5,976 bases of DNA from Betaproteobacteria bacterium (GTDB taxonomy: Bacteria; Pseudomonadota; Gammaproteobacteria; Burkholderiales; SG8-41): assembly GCA_021300125.1 (NCBI GenBank), contig JAJTHX010000063.1, positions 1 to 5,976 on the forward strand. The letters run 5' to 3'. Of this stretch, positions 1 to 5,502 are shown in pieces. The notes under the pieces are model-generated. The model did no database searches, had not been told where the DNA came from, and saw only the letters and a list, made by a program, of their open reading frames with translations. Both the position numbers and the translations under genes were made by a program. Within the stretch, counting starts at the first letter, position 1. Every line of letters starts with the position of its first letter.

Positions 1-1
1 G

Positions 2-1687
2 CTGGATCTGTACAGCGCGAAGCAGCGGCAAAGCTACATCACGCATGCCGCGCTCGAATTGCAGCTGCGCGACGACATCTTGAAGGCCGACCTCGGGCGC
101 GTGCTGATGCGCCTGGAAGCCTTGCAGGAAGCGGCGGTGGCCAAGACCTTGAGCACCGAACCGACCGGCCCGCGCCTGTCGGATGCCGAACGCGACGCGG
201 CGCTCGCGCTGCTGCAATCGCCCGACCTGGCCGGGCAGATACTCGCCGACTTCGCCGCCTGCGGCCTGGTGGGCGAAGAGACGAACAAGCTGGTGGGCTA
301 CCTCGCGGCGGTGAGCCGCAAGCTCGACCGCCCGCTGGGCGTGGTGATCCAGTCCTCGAGCGCGGCGGGCAAGACCAGCCTCATGGACGGCGTGCTCGCC
401 TTCGTGCCCGACGAGGAGAAGATCAAGTACAGCGCCATGACCGGGCAGAGCCTGTTCTACATGGGCGAAACCAACTTGAAGCACAAGGCCCTGGCGATCG
501 TGGAGGAGGAAGGTGCGAGCCGTGCCAGCTACGCCTTGAAGCTGTTGCAATCCGAAGGCGAACTCACCATCGCATCGACGGGCAAAGACCCGCAAAGCGG
601 CAATCTCATCACCCAGCAATACCGCGTCGAAGGGCCGGTGGCCTTGCTGTTCACGACGACCGCGCGCGACCTCGACGAAGAGCTGATGAACCGCTGCCTG
701 GTGCTGGCCGTCGATGAGGGCCGCGAGCAGACCCGCGCCATCCACCAGTTGCAGCGCAACCGCCGCACGCTGGATGGGCTCATCGCCCGGCGCGAGCGCG
801 AGGCGTTGATCGCCCTGCATCAAAACGCGCAACGCCTGCTGCGCCCGCTGGACGTGCTCAACCCCTACGCCAAGCACCTGACCTTCCCCGACCAGAGCAC
901 GCGGCTACGGCGTGATCATGAGAAGTACCTGACCTTGATCGACACGATTGCGCTGCTGCACCAGCACCAGCGCGAGGTCAAGGCGCATCAGCGCCCCGGT
1001 CACGATGGGCAGATCATCGAGTACATCGAGGTCCGGCTTACCGACATCGAGCTGGCCAACCGCATCGCCCACGACGTGCTGGGCAGGAGCCTCGACGAAT
1101 TGCCGCCGCAGACGCGGCGGCTGCTGCGCCTGATCGATGCGCACGTCGGCACGGAGTGCGAGCGCCAAGCGATCCGGCGCAGTGACGTCCGCTTCAGCCG
1201 CCGCGCCTTGCGCGAGGCCATCGCCTGGGGCGACACGCAATTGCGCCTGCATCTGGAGCGCCTGGTCGAACTCGAATACGTGCTCACGCACCGCGAAGGC
1301 CCGGGCGGCAAGTACGTCTACGAGCTAGCCTACGAGGTCAAGGACGATGCGCGCGCGCAGGTCGCGGGCCTGATCGACGCGGACGCGCTGGCGGCGCTTG
1401 CTGCGCAAAACCCTGCGTCTACGACTGCAAAGTCGCGGGGGCAGACTCCCGAAGTTGCGGGGCCAAGCGACGAACTCGCGGGGCAAGTGCGGGGCAGTAG
1501 CGGCCCGGTTGCGGCCAAGTCGCGGGGCGGCGAATCGGCTGCAAGCCCAGCACCCATGCGGGTTACAGCCGATCAACCCGGCGCGGACGCCGAAATGCAC
1601 TGTTCCCCGCCGACGCGCAAACGCACGCCGTACCCGCACAGCGCCGCCGTAGCTGCGGGCGTTCCTGCTTTAGCTGCTGAAGGCTGA
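2..1687 (+). CDS. Primase/helicase-type P-loop ATPase, C-terminal part (5' end outside window)
   Basis: The frame is open from the first bases, so the true start lies upstream; TTG at 59 is only an internal candidate. About 561 residues are visible. A P-loop reading SSSAAGKT is encoded at 353-376; the usual first Gly is Ser. A Walker B-like strand, ALAIVEEE, is at 488-511, and a sensor-1-like strand (LLFTTTARD) lies at about 644-670, followed by an Asn-Arg pair (MNRC) that may be an arginine finger. A likely winged helix (about 1120-1365, with TQLRLHLERLVELEYVL) follows. The last ~100 residues are a low-complexity Ala/Gly/Ser/Pro tail. From memory, related proteins carry a CHC2 zinc finger and Toprim primase domain upstream and sit next to a tyrosine recombinase; the N-terminal part cannot be checked here. 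The likely role is NTP-driven DNA unwinding or priming for a mobile element. The one-base gap to the recombinase gene implies a shared transcript. The ATPase class is well supported; primase linkage is inference. Confidence 0.85.
   Translation: MDLYSAKQRQSYITHAALELQLRDDILKADLGRVLMRLEALQEAAVAKTLSTEPTGPRLSDAERDAALALLQSPDLAGQILADFAACGLVGEETNKLVGYLAAVSRKLDRPLGVVIQSSSAAGKTSLMDGVLAFVPDEEKIKYSAMTGQSLFYMGETNLKHKALAIVEEEGASRASYALKLLQSEGELTIASTGKDPQSGNLITQQYRVEGPVALLFTTTARDLDEELMNRCLVLAVDEGREQTRAIHQLQRNRRTLDGLIARREREALIALHQNAQRLLRPLDVLNPYAKHLTFPDQSTRLRRDHEKYLTLIDTIALLHQHQREVKAHQRPGHDGQIIEYIEVRLTDIELANRIAHDVLGRSLDELPPQTRRLLRLIDAHVGTECERQAIRRSDVRFSRRALREAIAWGDTQLRLHLERLVELEYVLTHREGPGGKYVYELAYEVKDDARAQVAGLIDADALAALAAQNPASTTAKSRGQTPEVAGPSDELAGQVRGSSGPVAAKSRGGESAASPAPMRVTADQPGADAEMHCSPPTRKRTPYPHSAAVAAGVPALAAEG
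1430..1527 (+). repeat. Degenerate short repeat AAGTYGCGGGG inside the 3' end of the ATPase gene
   Basis: Near-copies of AAGTCGCGGGG begin at 1430, 1452 (AAGTTGCGGGG), 1473 (AACTCGCGGGG), 1485 (AAGTGCGGGG, one base short) and 1517 (exact repeat of the first). The copies fall in different codon phases, so the repetition is at DNA level rather than a repeated peptide. The host protein region is low-complexity tail, where coding constraint is weak. This could be an iteron-like protein-binding array or simple slippage. Confidence 0.5.
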
Positions 1688-1688
1688 C

Positions 1689-2828
1689 ATGCCGCCGCGC
1701 ACGCTCAACCCGAAGCGGCGGCACCGCAGGAAGGGCCTGAACCCGCACGACCCTGCGCCCGGCAACCCGCTGCATGCCTACCTCGATGCCTACTGCGAAT
1801 GGGCGCTGGCGGCGGGCTTCTCCCCCCACACCATGGCCACGCGCCGCGCCGCCGTGCTGCGCTTCATCGTCTGGTGCGACGAGCGCTCCATCACCGCGCC
1901 CACGCAGATCACGCGCTCGGTGCTGGAGCGCTACCAGCGCGCGCTGCACCAGTACCGCAAGAGCAACGGCGCGCCGCTCTCCGTCATCGCGCAGCTTGGG
2001 CTGCTCAACGCGCTCACCGCCTGGTTCCGCTGGATGGTCAGAAGCCACCACCTGCTGCACAACCCCGCCGCCGATCTGGAGTTGCCGAAGAAGCCCAAGG
2101 CCTTGCCCAAGACCATTCTCTCGGTGCCGCAGGTCGAAACCATCCTCAACCAGGCCGACCCGGCGACGCTCTTGGGCATCCGCAACCGCGCTGTGATGGA
2201 GGTGTTCTACTCGTCGGGCATCCGGCGCATGGAGTTGATGGGCTTGAAGCTCTACGACCTCGACACCGAGCGCGGCACGCTGATGATCCGCCAGGGCAAG
2301 GGGCGCAAGGATCGCTTCATCCCCATCGGCAGCCGCGCCTGCGCCTGGGTGGACAAGTACCTCGTGGAGGTGCGCCCCGAGATCGTCGCGGGCTACGACG
2401 ACCAGACCTTGTTCCTCGACGACTTCGGGCAACCCATGAGCGCGCGCTTCCTGGGCGACCTGATGCGCCGACATGTGGAAGCCGCCGGCATCACCACGCC
2501 CGGTGCGTGCCACGTGTTCCGCCACGCGATGGCCACGCACATGCTGGAGAACGGTGCCGACATCCGCTTCATCCAGGCGATGCTGGGCCACGCCAATCTG
2601 GAGACAACGCAGATTTACACGCAGGTGTCGATGACGAAGTTGAAGGAGATCCACGAGGCCACGCATCCGGCGCGATTGGAGCGCCGCCAAGGCTCGCAAA
2701 CGGATCGAGAGGGGCAGAGCCTCACCGAAGGGGCGCAAACCCTTCTGGAGGCTATACGCGACGCGGCAGGTGACGACGATGCGGTGCCCGACGCCGTTGC
2801 AGCGGACGCGCCCGCAGTACGCAAATGA
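1689..2828 (+). CDS. Tyrosine-type site-specific recombinase/integrase (XerC/XerD-like)
   Basis: A complete 379-residue phage-integrase-family protein that cuts and rejoins DNA through a phosphotyrosine intermediate. An N-terminal SAM-like core-binding domain covers about residues 26-128. The catalytic domain follows, with a complete active site: Arg179 in SSGIRRMEL, Lys204 in GKGRKDRFIP, His275 and Arg278 in HVFRHAMATH, His301 in MLGHANLETT, and the nucleophile Tyr310 in TTQIYTQV. The body resembles XerC/XerD (about 300 residues) but has a basic ~20-residue N-terminal extension and a ~55-residue C-terminal tail of unknown role. It lacks an obvious IntI-type insert, so it is not a typical integron integrase. 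ATG 1689 lies one base after the ATPase stop, with a weak AAGG at 1680-1683, so translation is probably coupled. The structured DNA directly downstream is a plausible substrate, which is inference. Confidence 0.95.
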   Translation: MPPRTLNPKRRHRRKGLNPHDPAPGNPLHAYLDAYCEWALAAGFSPHTMATRRAAVLRFIVWCDERSITAPTQITRSVLERYQRALHQYRKSNGAPLSVIAQLGLLNALTAWFRWMVRSHHLLHNPAADLELPKKPKALPKTILSVPQVETILNQADPATLLGIRNRAVMEVFYSSGIRRMELMGLKLYDLDTERGTLMIRQGKGRKDRFIPIGSRACAWVDKYLVEVRPEIVAGYDDQTLFLDDFGQPMSARFLGDLMRRHVEAAGITTPGACHVFRHAMATHMLENGADIRFIQAMLGHANLETTQIYTQVSMTKLKEIHEATHPARLERRQGSQTDREGQSLTEGAQTLLEAIRDAAGDDDAVPDAVAADAPAVRK

Positions 2829-2989
2829 GGCGCGCCGCCGAACGTGTGCGGTTCGCGTGTGGCCCGTTCCGTCACGCGGCTTGCAGAGCAACCCGCGCGC
2901 CGTCTCTACGTTGCGGCGGACTCGACCGGCGTCGCGCTGGCCAGCACCAATGAAAGTCAGGCGCTGCGCGCAGGGCTACGAAGCAAGGC

Positions 2990-3012
2990 CAGGCGGGCAT
3001 CGAGCCCGCCTG
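2990..3012. repeat. Perfect 9-bp hairpin downstream of recombinase gene
   Basis: CAGGCGGGC at 2990-2998 pairs perfectly with GCCCGCCTG at 3004-3012 around the loop ATCGA. It lies about 160 bases past the recombinase stop. It could end or stabilise that transcript, but no T-tract follows on the + strand. Confidence 0.6.
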
Positions 3013-3036
3013 ATCCTTGGCAGCCGCTCCGGGGTA

Positions 3037-3051
3037 AATCGCTGCGCGATT
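3037..3051. repeat. Perfect 6-bp hairpin beside the attachment-like site
   Basis: AATCGC at 3037-3042 pairs with GCGATT at 3046-3051 around a TGC loop. Its right arm overlaps the outer edge of the dif-like half-site that starts at 3049, so it could form an alternative fold or be an accessory part of that site. Confidence 0.45.
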
Positions 3052-3171
3052 CAACATAACCGAGTCTTCTGCAAAGTTGCGCCAGTCGCGCGCAGGGCGC
3101 GCTTGGTGGCGCAACCGCTGCGCCTTCGGCTGCGCGCCCTGCGGGTTCGCAGAAGTTCGGTTATGTCTTGC
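3049..3171. other. Candidate recombination site: two inverted dif/attC-like half-sites with structured centre
   Basis: The left arm, ACATAACCGAGTCTTCTGC (3054-3072), is the inverse of the right arm, GCAGAAGTTCGGTTATGT (3149-3166). 17 bases pair per arm, with a 2-versus-1 base bulge after the first ten pairs. Read inward, each arm has a GCAGAA block, a 6-7 base spacer and TTATGT. The right site resembles a Xer site: GGTTCGCAGAA (3144-3154), spacer GTTCGG, then TTATGT. On the minus strand the left site ends TTATGTTGAAT (3059-3049), one change from the TTATGTTAAAT XerD arm of dif as I remember it. The centre can form a 12-bp stem (3091-3102 with 3132-3143) or a 9-bp stem (3076-3084 with 3107-3115). 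Size and bulge fit attC architecture, but GTTATGT misses the GTTRRRY box by one base. The adjoining tyrosine recombinase is the obvious candidate enzyme. The palindrome is certain; its function is inferred. Confidence 0.45.
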
Positions 3172-3229
3172 GCCCCTCTCGCGTCTGCCGCGCGGCCAGC
3201 ACGCTCGCCGCGCTCAACTGCAAGCAGGT

Positions 3230-3254
3230 GCGGTCACGGCTGCGCCGTCACCGC
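3230..3254. repeat. 10-bp hairpin with one mismatch
   Basis: GCGGTCACGG at 3230-3239 faces CCGTCACCGC at 3245-3254 with one C-C mismatch and the loop CTGCG. It is one of the series in this gene-free region; the same kind of CTGCG/TGC loop recurs in the next hairpin. Confidence 0.55.
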
Positions 3255-3269
3255 AAAGGTTCCAGTCAG

Positions 3270-3284
3270 CGCGGCTGCGCCGCG
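3270..3284. repeat. Perfect 6-bp GC hairpin
   Basis: CGCGGC at 3270-3275 pairs with GCCGCG at 3279-3284 around TGC. It is short and GC-only, so on its own it could be chance in this composition; it is listed as part of the dense series. Confidence 0.4.
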
Positions 3285-3390
3285 TGCGTGGTGTGGAAGC
3301 CCCCGCCCGCCCAGGCCAGTCAGCCGGTGCGGGGTCGTGCCGCCTGCGGCGTCACTCCTTGCCCGCCCCGTCTGCCTGTCCTTCCCGTCC

Positions 3391-3409
3391 GCCCCCGCGC
3401 AGCGGGGGC
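3391..3409. repeat. Perfect 8-bp GC hairpin
   Basis: GCCCCCGC at 3391-3398 pairs with GCGGGGGC at 3402-3409 around GCA. It is very stable as single-stranded DNA or RNA. No T-run follows (CTCCCCAAAGG comes next), so terminator function is unlikely on the + strand. Confidence 0.5.
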
Positions 3410-3433
3410 TCCCCAAAGGCAAAACGCGGCCTC

Positions 3434-3471
3434 CATGCGGTGCAAGCCGAGGTCTCGTCTTGCACCGCATG
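3434..3471. repeat. Perfect 13-bp inverted repeat with inner stem
   Basis: CATGCGGTGCAAG (3434-3446) pairs perfectly with CTTGCACCGCATG (3459-3471). Past one C-T mismatch the loop closes again with CGAG (3448-3451) and CTCG (3454-3457), giving an almost continuous hairpin. The stem is mixed in base composition, so high GC does not explain it. It is a candidate cruciform, protein-binding site or single-strand signal. Confidence 0.65.
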
Positions 3472-3496
3472 CGCGAGCGTGTCTGCTTCCGTGCGC

Positions 3497-3540
3497 GTCA
3501 AGGCCAAGCCCTTCGGGCGCGCGTGCCGCGCGGCCTTGAC
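3497..3540. repeat. 9-bp inverted repeat enclosing two small hairpins
   Basis: GTCAAGGCC at 3497-3505 pairs with GGCCTTGAC at 3532-3540. The 26-base loop holds GCCC-TTC-GGGC (3508-3518) and GCGCG/CGCGC (3517-3531), which compete for a base or two. The result is a cloverleaf-like fold. It is not a tRNA: no T-loop, anticodon arm or acceptor stem can be assigned. Confidence 0.55.
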
Positions 3541-3569
3541 CCGATGAGGCGTCGCGGGGGCTCGACCCT

Positions 3570-3595
3570 TTAGCCGCTTCGCGGCCAGCGGCTAA
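3570..3595. repeat. Perfect 9-bp inverted repeat just upstream of a start region
   Basis: TTAGCCGCT (3570-3578) pairs with AGCGGCTAA (3587-3595). An alternative fold pairs GCCGC (3573-3577) with GCGGC (3581-3585) around TTC, so the sequence can switch between two stems. It ends two bases before AGGA (3597-3600), the only ribosome-binding-like sequence ahead of ATG 3614, so it could affect translation of that ORF. Confidence 0.5.
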
Positions 3596-3605
3596 GAGGA
3601 AGAAA

Positions 3606-4187
3606 GTGCTTCTATGCCGGCGGCCTCGCATGAGAAAATGCGCCTCTACGAAAAATTGTTCGCCACCCAGGAGAGCCGTCTTCGTCTTCGCCGCCCACAT
3701 CGTTGAATCGCTTCAAGAAAACGCCCGCCGCTACGACGGCCATGCGTCAGGCGGATTACTTGGCGGGATCAATACCTATGCCTACGTCGGGAGTAATCCG
3801 CTGTCCTACGCAGATCCCGCTGGTCTCAATCCGACAGCTGTATGGGGCGCGGGGGTAGGAAGCGCGTTTGGTCCGGCTGGAACGGCGATCGGGGCGGTTG
3901 CGGGGTGGGCGATCGGCGCGTGGGCTGGTAACAAGGCTGCGAACTGGATTTTCAATCAACCCGAAGTGGACCCTGTGCCGGAGCAACAGCCCTTCAACCC
4001 CGGGAAGGATCCTTGCACCGGTAAGTGTAATCCTTGTCCTCCGCCGATCTTCTGGGATGCAGCGGGCAACAAGCACGGCTCGACAAGTGGCTCACATGCG
4101 CACGGGATCGTGTGGAACCAGACACCCGATTGCTGGTGTCATCCTAAGCGAGTCAGTGGCCCCAGTCTTGGTGGAAAGATGAAGTAG
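3606..4187 (+). CDS. Orphan Rhs C-terminal tip (Rhs-CT), probable polymorphic toxin; core missing
   Basis: The frame can start at GTG 3606 (193 residues) or ATG 3630, but Rhs similarity only begins near residue 51 (about 3756), so the first ~50 residues are probably not native Rhs. Residues 53-75 carry the hallmark that ends Rhs cores, GGINTYAYVGSNPLSYADP followed by AGLNP. Residues 78-116 are a glycine/alanine-rich hydrophobic stretch common in Rhs tips. Residues 117-193 form the variable toxin-like end, with a CTGKCNPC cluster (Cys137, 141, 144), GNKHGSTSGSHAHG (His157, 164, 166), then WNQTPDCWCHPKR (Cys176, 178, His179). The paired Cys/His suggest metal binding or a nuclease-like fold, but I cannot name the activity. 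The ~1000-residue shell and secretion parts are absent, so this is a displaced tip expressed only after recombination with a full rhs gene, or a remnant. The immunity candidate starts seven bases later. Confidence 0.75.
   Translation: MLLCRRPRMRKCASTKNCSPPRRAVFVFAAHIVESLQENARRYDGHASGGLLGGINTYAYVGSNPLSYADPAGLNPTAVWGAGVGSAFGPAGTAIGAVAGWAIGAWAGNKAANWIFNQPEVDPVPEQQPFNPGKDPCTGKCNPCPPPIFWDAAGNKHGSTSGSHAHGIVWNQTPDCWCHPKRVSGPSLGGKMK
3614..3706 (+). pseudogene. Short ORF, probable truncated start of an unknown gene
   Basis: ATG 3614 opens a 30-residue frame starting MPAASHEKMRLYEKLFATQ and ending at TGA 3704-3706. AGGA (3597-3600) lies upstream at a long 13-base spacing. The first ~20 residues look like a real N-terminus with an amphipathic helix, while the end turns into Arg-rich sequence. 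The Rhs coding sequence starts about 45 bases on in another frame. I read this as the 5' remnant of a gene of the left-hand element, cut off where Rhs sequence was joined on. I do not recognise the family, and a chance ORF is possible. Confidence 0.3.
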
Positions 4188-4189
4188 GA
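4186..4189 (+). promoter_or_regulatory. Ribosome binding site of the immunity gene overlapping the toxin stop
   Basis: AGGA at 4186-4189 overlaps the last two bases of the toxin stop TAG (4185-4187) and stands five bases before ATG 4195. This supports the chosen immunity start and translational coupling of toxin to immunity. Confidence 0.6.
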
Positions 4190-4194
4190 TAGCA

Positions 4195-4713
4195 ATGGAA
4201 ACAGTGGGCGATATCGACGAACTCTTAGGGCGGTTTCGGCTCGCGAGTAGAGATCTCTTCAACCACTACTTTCGCGTATGTAATCCATACAAGCGCGGAT
4301 CCGGGGCGTGGATACCCGAGGAGAGATTTCGCGAGGTGGAGAGCTTGCTATTTCAAAAGCTGGTCGTTGAGCCGGCCAACTTGCCTACGATCGAGTACGG
4401 AGAACTGCAAGAAGGGATCTTGGTGACACCTAGGCACAGCGGAATCATGCCCGTACTTCTTAATCGTGATGTGGATTGCGGCTATTGGGACTACCCGCTT
4501 ACTGAGATAACCGACGACGCCCAGGTGTTCTTCTTGAGTTTCTTCGATTGGGACCAACTGGACTGCCGAGATAATCGTTTTGTTCGTGTTCAGATTGCTA
4601 AGTGGCCGGCGCACCCCGAGGCTGTCGGGAAGCATGGACTAATCGACGTTCATTACGCACGATTCGTGAATAACGCTTCGGCATCGAGTACTGGGGTTTC
4701 AGGTGCGTCATAG
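4195..4713 (+). CDS. Probable immunity protein for the upstream Rhs tip
   Basis: A complete 172-residue protein with no signal peptide or membrane segment, so it should be cytoplasmic. It is moderately acidic, with many aromatic residues (LFNHYFRVCNPY near residues 21-32, DCGYWDYPLTE near 94-104, VFFLSFFDWDQLDC near 110-123, AKWPAHPEAVGKHGLIDVHY near 135-154). No catalytic motif is visible. Its position directly behind an Rhs tip, 7-base spacing, small size and a coding sequence visibly AT-richer than the left half match Rhs immunity genes, which bind and neutralise the partner toxin. The short Ser/Ala/Gly-rich end after residue ~158 may be non-native if the original stop was lost. The immunity role is inferred from position; the family was not named. 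Confidence 0.75.
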   Translation: METVGDIDELLGRFRLASRDLFNHYFRVCNPYKRGSGAWIPEERFREVESLLFQKLVVEPANLPTIEYGELQEGILVTPRHSGIMPVLLNRDVDCGYWDYPLTEITDDAQVFFLSFFDWDQLDCRDNRFVRVQIAKWPAHPEAVGKHGLIDVHYARFVNNASASSTGVSGAS

Positions 4714-4778
4714 AGCGTTCGAGTTTCGGATCGCAAGTCGGAACCGAGATCGTATCCCCGTTGCCCTGCGCCAACAAT

Positions 4779-4828
4779 GCGCCCCGTCACTACGCGGTGA
4801 GCGGCGCGAACGGGTAGTGACGGGGCGC
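4779..4828. repeat. Perfect 15-bp inverted repeat (hairpin)
   Basis: GCGCCCCGTCACTAC at 4779-4793 pairs perfectly with GTAGTGACGGGGCGC at 4814-4828, leaving a 20-base GC-rich loop. It lies 66 bases after the immunity stop. A second hairpin overlaps its right arm: GGCGCG (4824-4829) with CGCGCC (4836-4841). There is no T-run, so it is not a textbook intrinsic terminator, although it could still end or protect the toxin-immunity transcript. A REP-like or transposon-end palindrome is an alternative. Confidence 0.65.
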
Positions 4829-4903
4829 GCGAACCCGCGCCAATGCTGGATCCTGGGGCAGTTTCTCAAGTGACGGACCCCTGCCGATCCACGTGACGAG
4901 GTC

Positions 4904-5058
4904 CCGGCGCAGTTGATCGAGAGGGTCGGAAGCCCGGCGCAACGAACCTTGCACGATGTTGGCATCCTGGCGCAGGGAACTCATCGTAACGCTTGCGGTC
5001 CCAGCGCAATTCTCGCTTTGCAGGTGCTCGCCGGAATCGTCCACTGAGGTCCGGCGCA
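4904..5058. repeat. Degenerate ~33-base repeat built on CCGGCGCA
   Basis: CCGGCGCA or one-base variants start at 4904, 4934, 4967 (CTGGCGCA), 5001 (CCAGCGCA) and 5051, spaced 30, 33, 34 and 50 bases; a further lone copy starts at 5367. Between these cores the sequence is poorly conserved. Read on the minus strand, three consecutive units are in frame and give Leu-Arg-(Arg/Gln) at each repeat start, so a decayed repeat protein is possible. It is not a CRISPR array because the conserved core is far too short. Confidence 0.4.
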
Positions 5059-5340
5059 ACCGAGCGCGAAGCGAGACATCGAATTCACGCTGGCCGAGTC
5101 GGCCCGAAGGGTGCACGTTACGCACTACCGAAACCGGCCACATCTCCTGCAAGCCGGCGCCGCAAGGCTGGAGATCCAAGTGATGATGAGGTGGTAGCGC
5201 GGTCGCCGTCCTGGCGGCTCGCGTGAGTGATCGTGATCCGGCCGTGCACTGCACGCGTTCGGACTCTGTGATCGTCGGGATGCCCGTGGCATTGCCTGGC
5301 AGCGTTTCTGCCGCGGCGATCCTCCACGTTCATCCGTTCC

Positions 5341-5370
5341 TGATGTTCCGAGAAGTTCCGTGATGCTCCG
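5341..5370. repeat. Three tandem 10-base units ending in TCCG
   Basis: TGATGTTCCG, AGAAGTTCCG and TGATGCTCCG stand back to back, one helical turn apart. The array is small and imperfect and may be chance; no gene start lies near enough to call it an operator. Confidence 0.3.
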
Positions 5371-5502
5371 GCGCAGTCGGTTGTGGTGCGGTTGGCCACG
5401 TTCGCCCGCGTTGGCATGTTCGCACGCCGAATGATCCTCGTCATCGGATCCGTCCCGCGTCGACGTGACGATGCCTCGGCAGGCCCCGGGCAACATGTCA
5501 AG

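Larger units (their letters stand above)
2829..3605. other. Gene-free, palindrome-dense region
   Basis: No open frame here has recognisable protein motifs; frames stay open because of high GC. The stretch holds at least nine inverted repeats, several perfect and many with TTCG or TGCG loops. They are at 2990-3012, 3037-3051, 3054-3166 (with inner stems), 3230-3254, 3270-3284, 3339-3350, 3391-3409, 3434-3471, 3497-3540 and 3570-3595. None is followed by a T-run, so they do not look like ordinary intrinsic terminators. Candidates are recombination sites used as folded single strands, a single-strand replication origin, or a structured RNA. Confidence 0.7.

Noticed and set aside
905..1311. Two overlapping minus-strand frames of 103 and 128 codons
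   Set aside because: Both are antisense to the conserved winged-helix part of the ATPase and show no recognisable motif.
1563..2891. A 442-codon open frame on the minus strand
   Set aside because: It lies antisense across the recombinase gene with its full catalytic site, has Ala/Arg/Val/His-rich shadow composition and no domain; high GC keeps antisense frames open.
2990..3012. Intrinsic terminator for the recombinase gene
   Set aside because: The stem is good but no T-run follows on either strand, so it is listed only as a hairpin.
3049..3171. A true integron attC site
   Set aside because: Architecture is similar, but GTTATGT departs from the GTTRRRY box and the adjacent recombinase is not recognisably IntI, so I call it only attC/dif-like.
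3497..3540. tRNA-like cloverleaf
   Set aside because: It is far too short for a tRNA, with no anticodon arm or GGTTCGANNCC T-loop; only nested hairpins.
3536..3570. Sigma-70 promoter starting with TTGACC at 3536
   Set aside because: No reasonable -10 hexamer lies 16-18 bases downstream, and the hexamer is part of a hairpin arm.
2770..3573. A 267-codon + strand frame after the recombinase
   Set aside because: It starts inside the recombinase gene and runs through the hairpin region, is rich in Arg/Ala/Pro with no domain, and has no ribosome binding site.
4904..5058. CRISPR array
   Set aside because: The repeated core is only about 8 bases and degenerate, spacing is irregular, and no cas gene is present.
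4790..5254. A 154-codon minus-strand frame after the immunity gene
   Set aside because: No recognisable domain, and its end lies within the long palindrome; possibly decayed coding DNA but not supportable as a gene.
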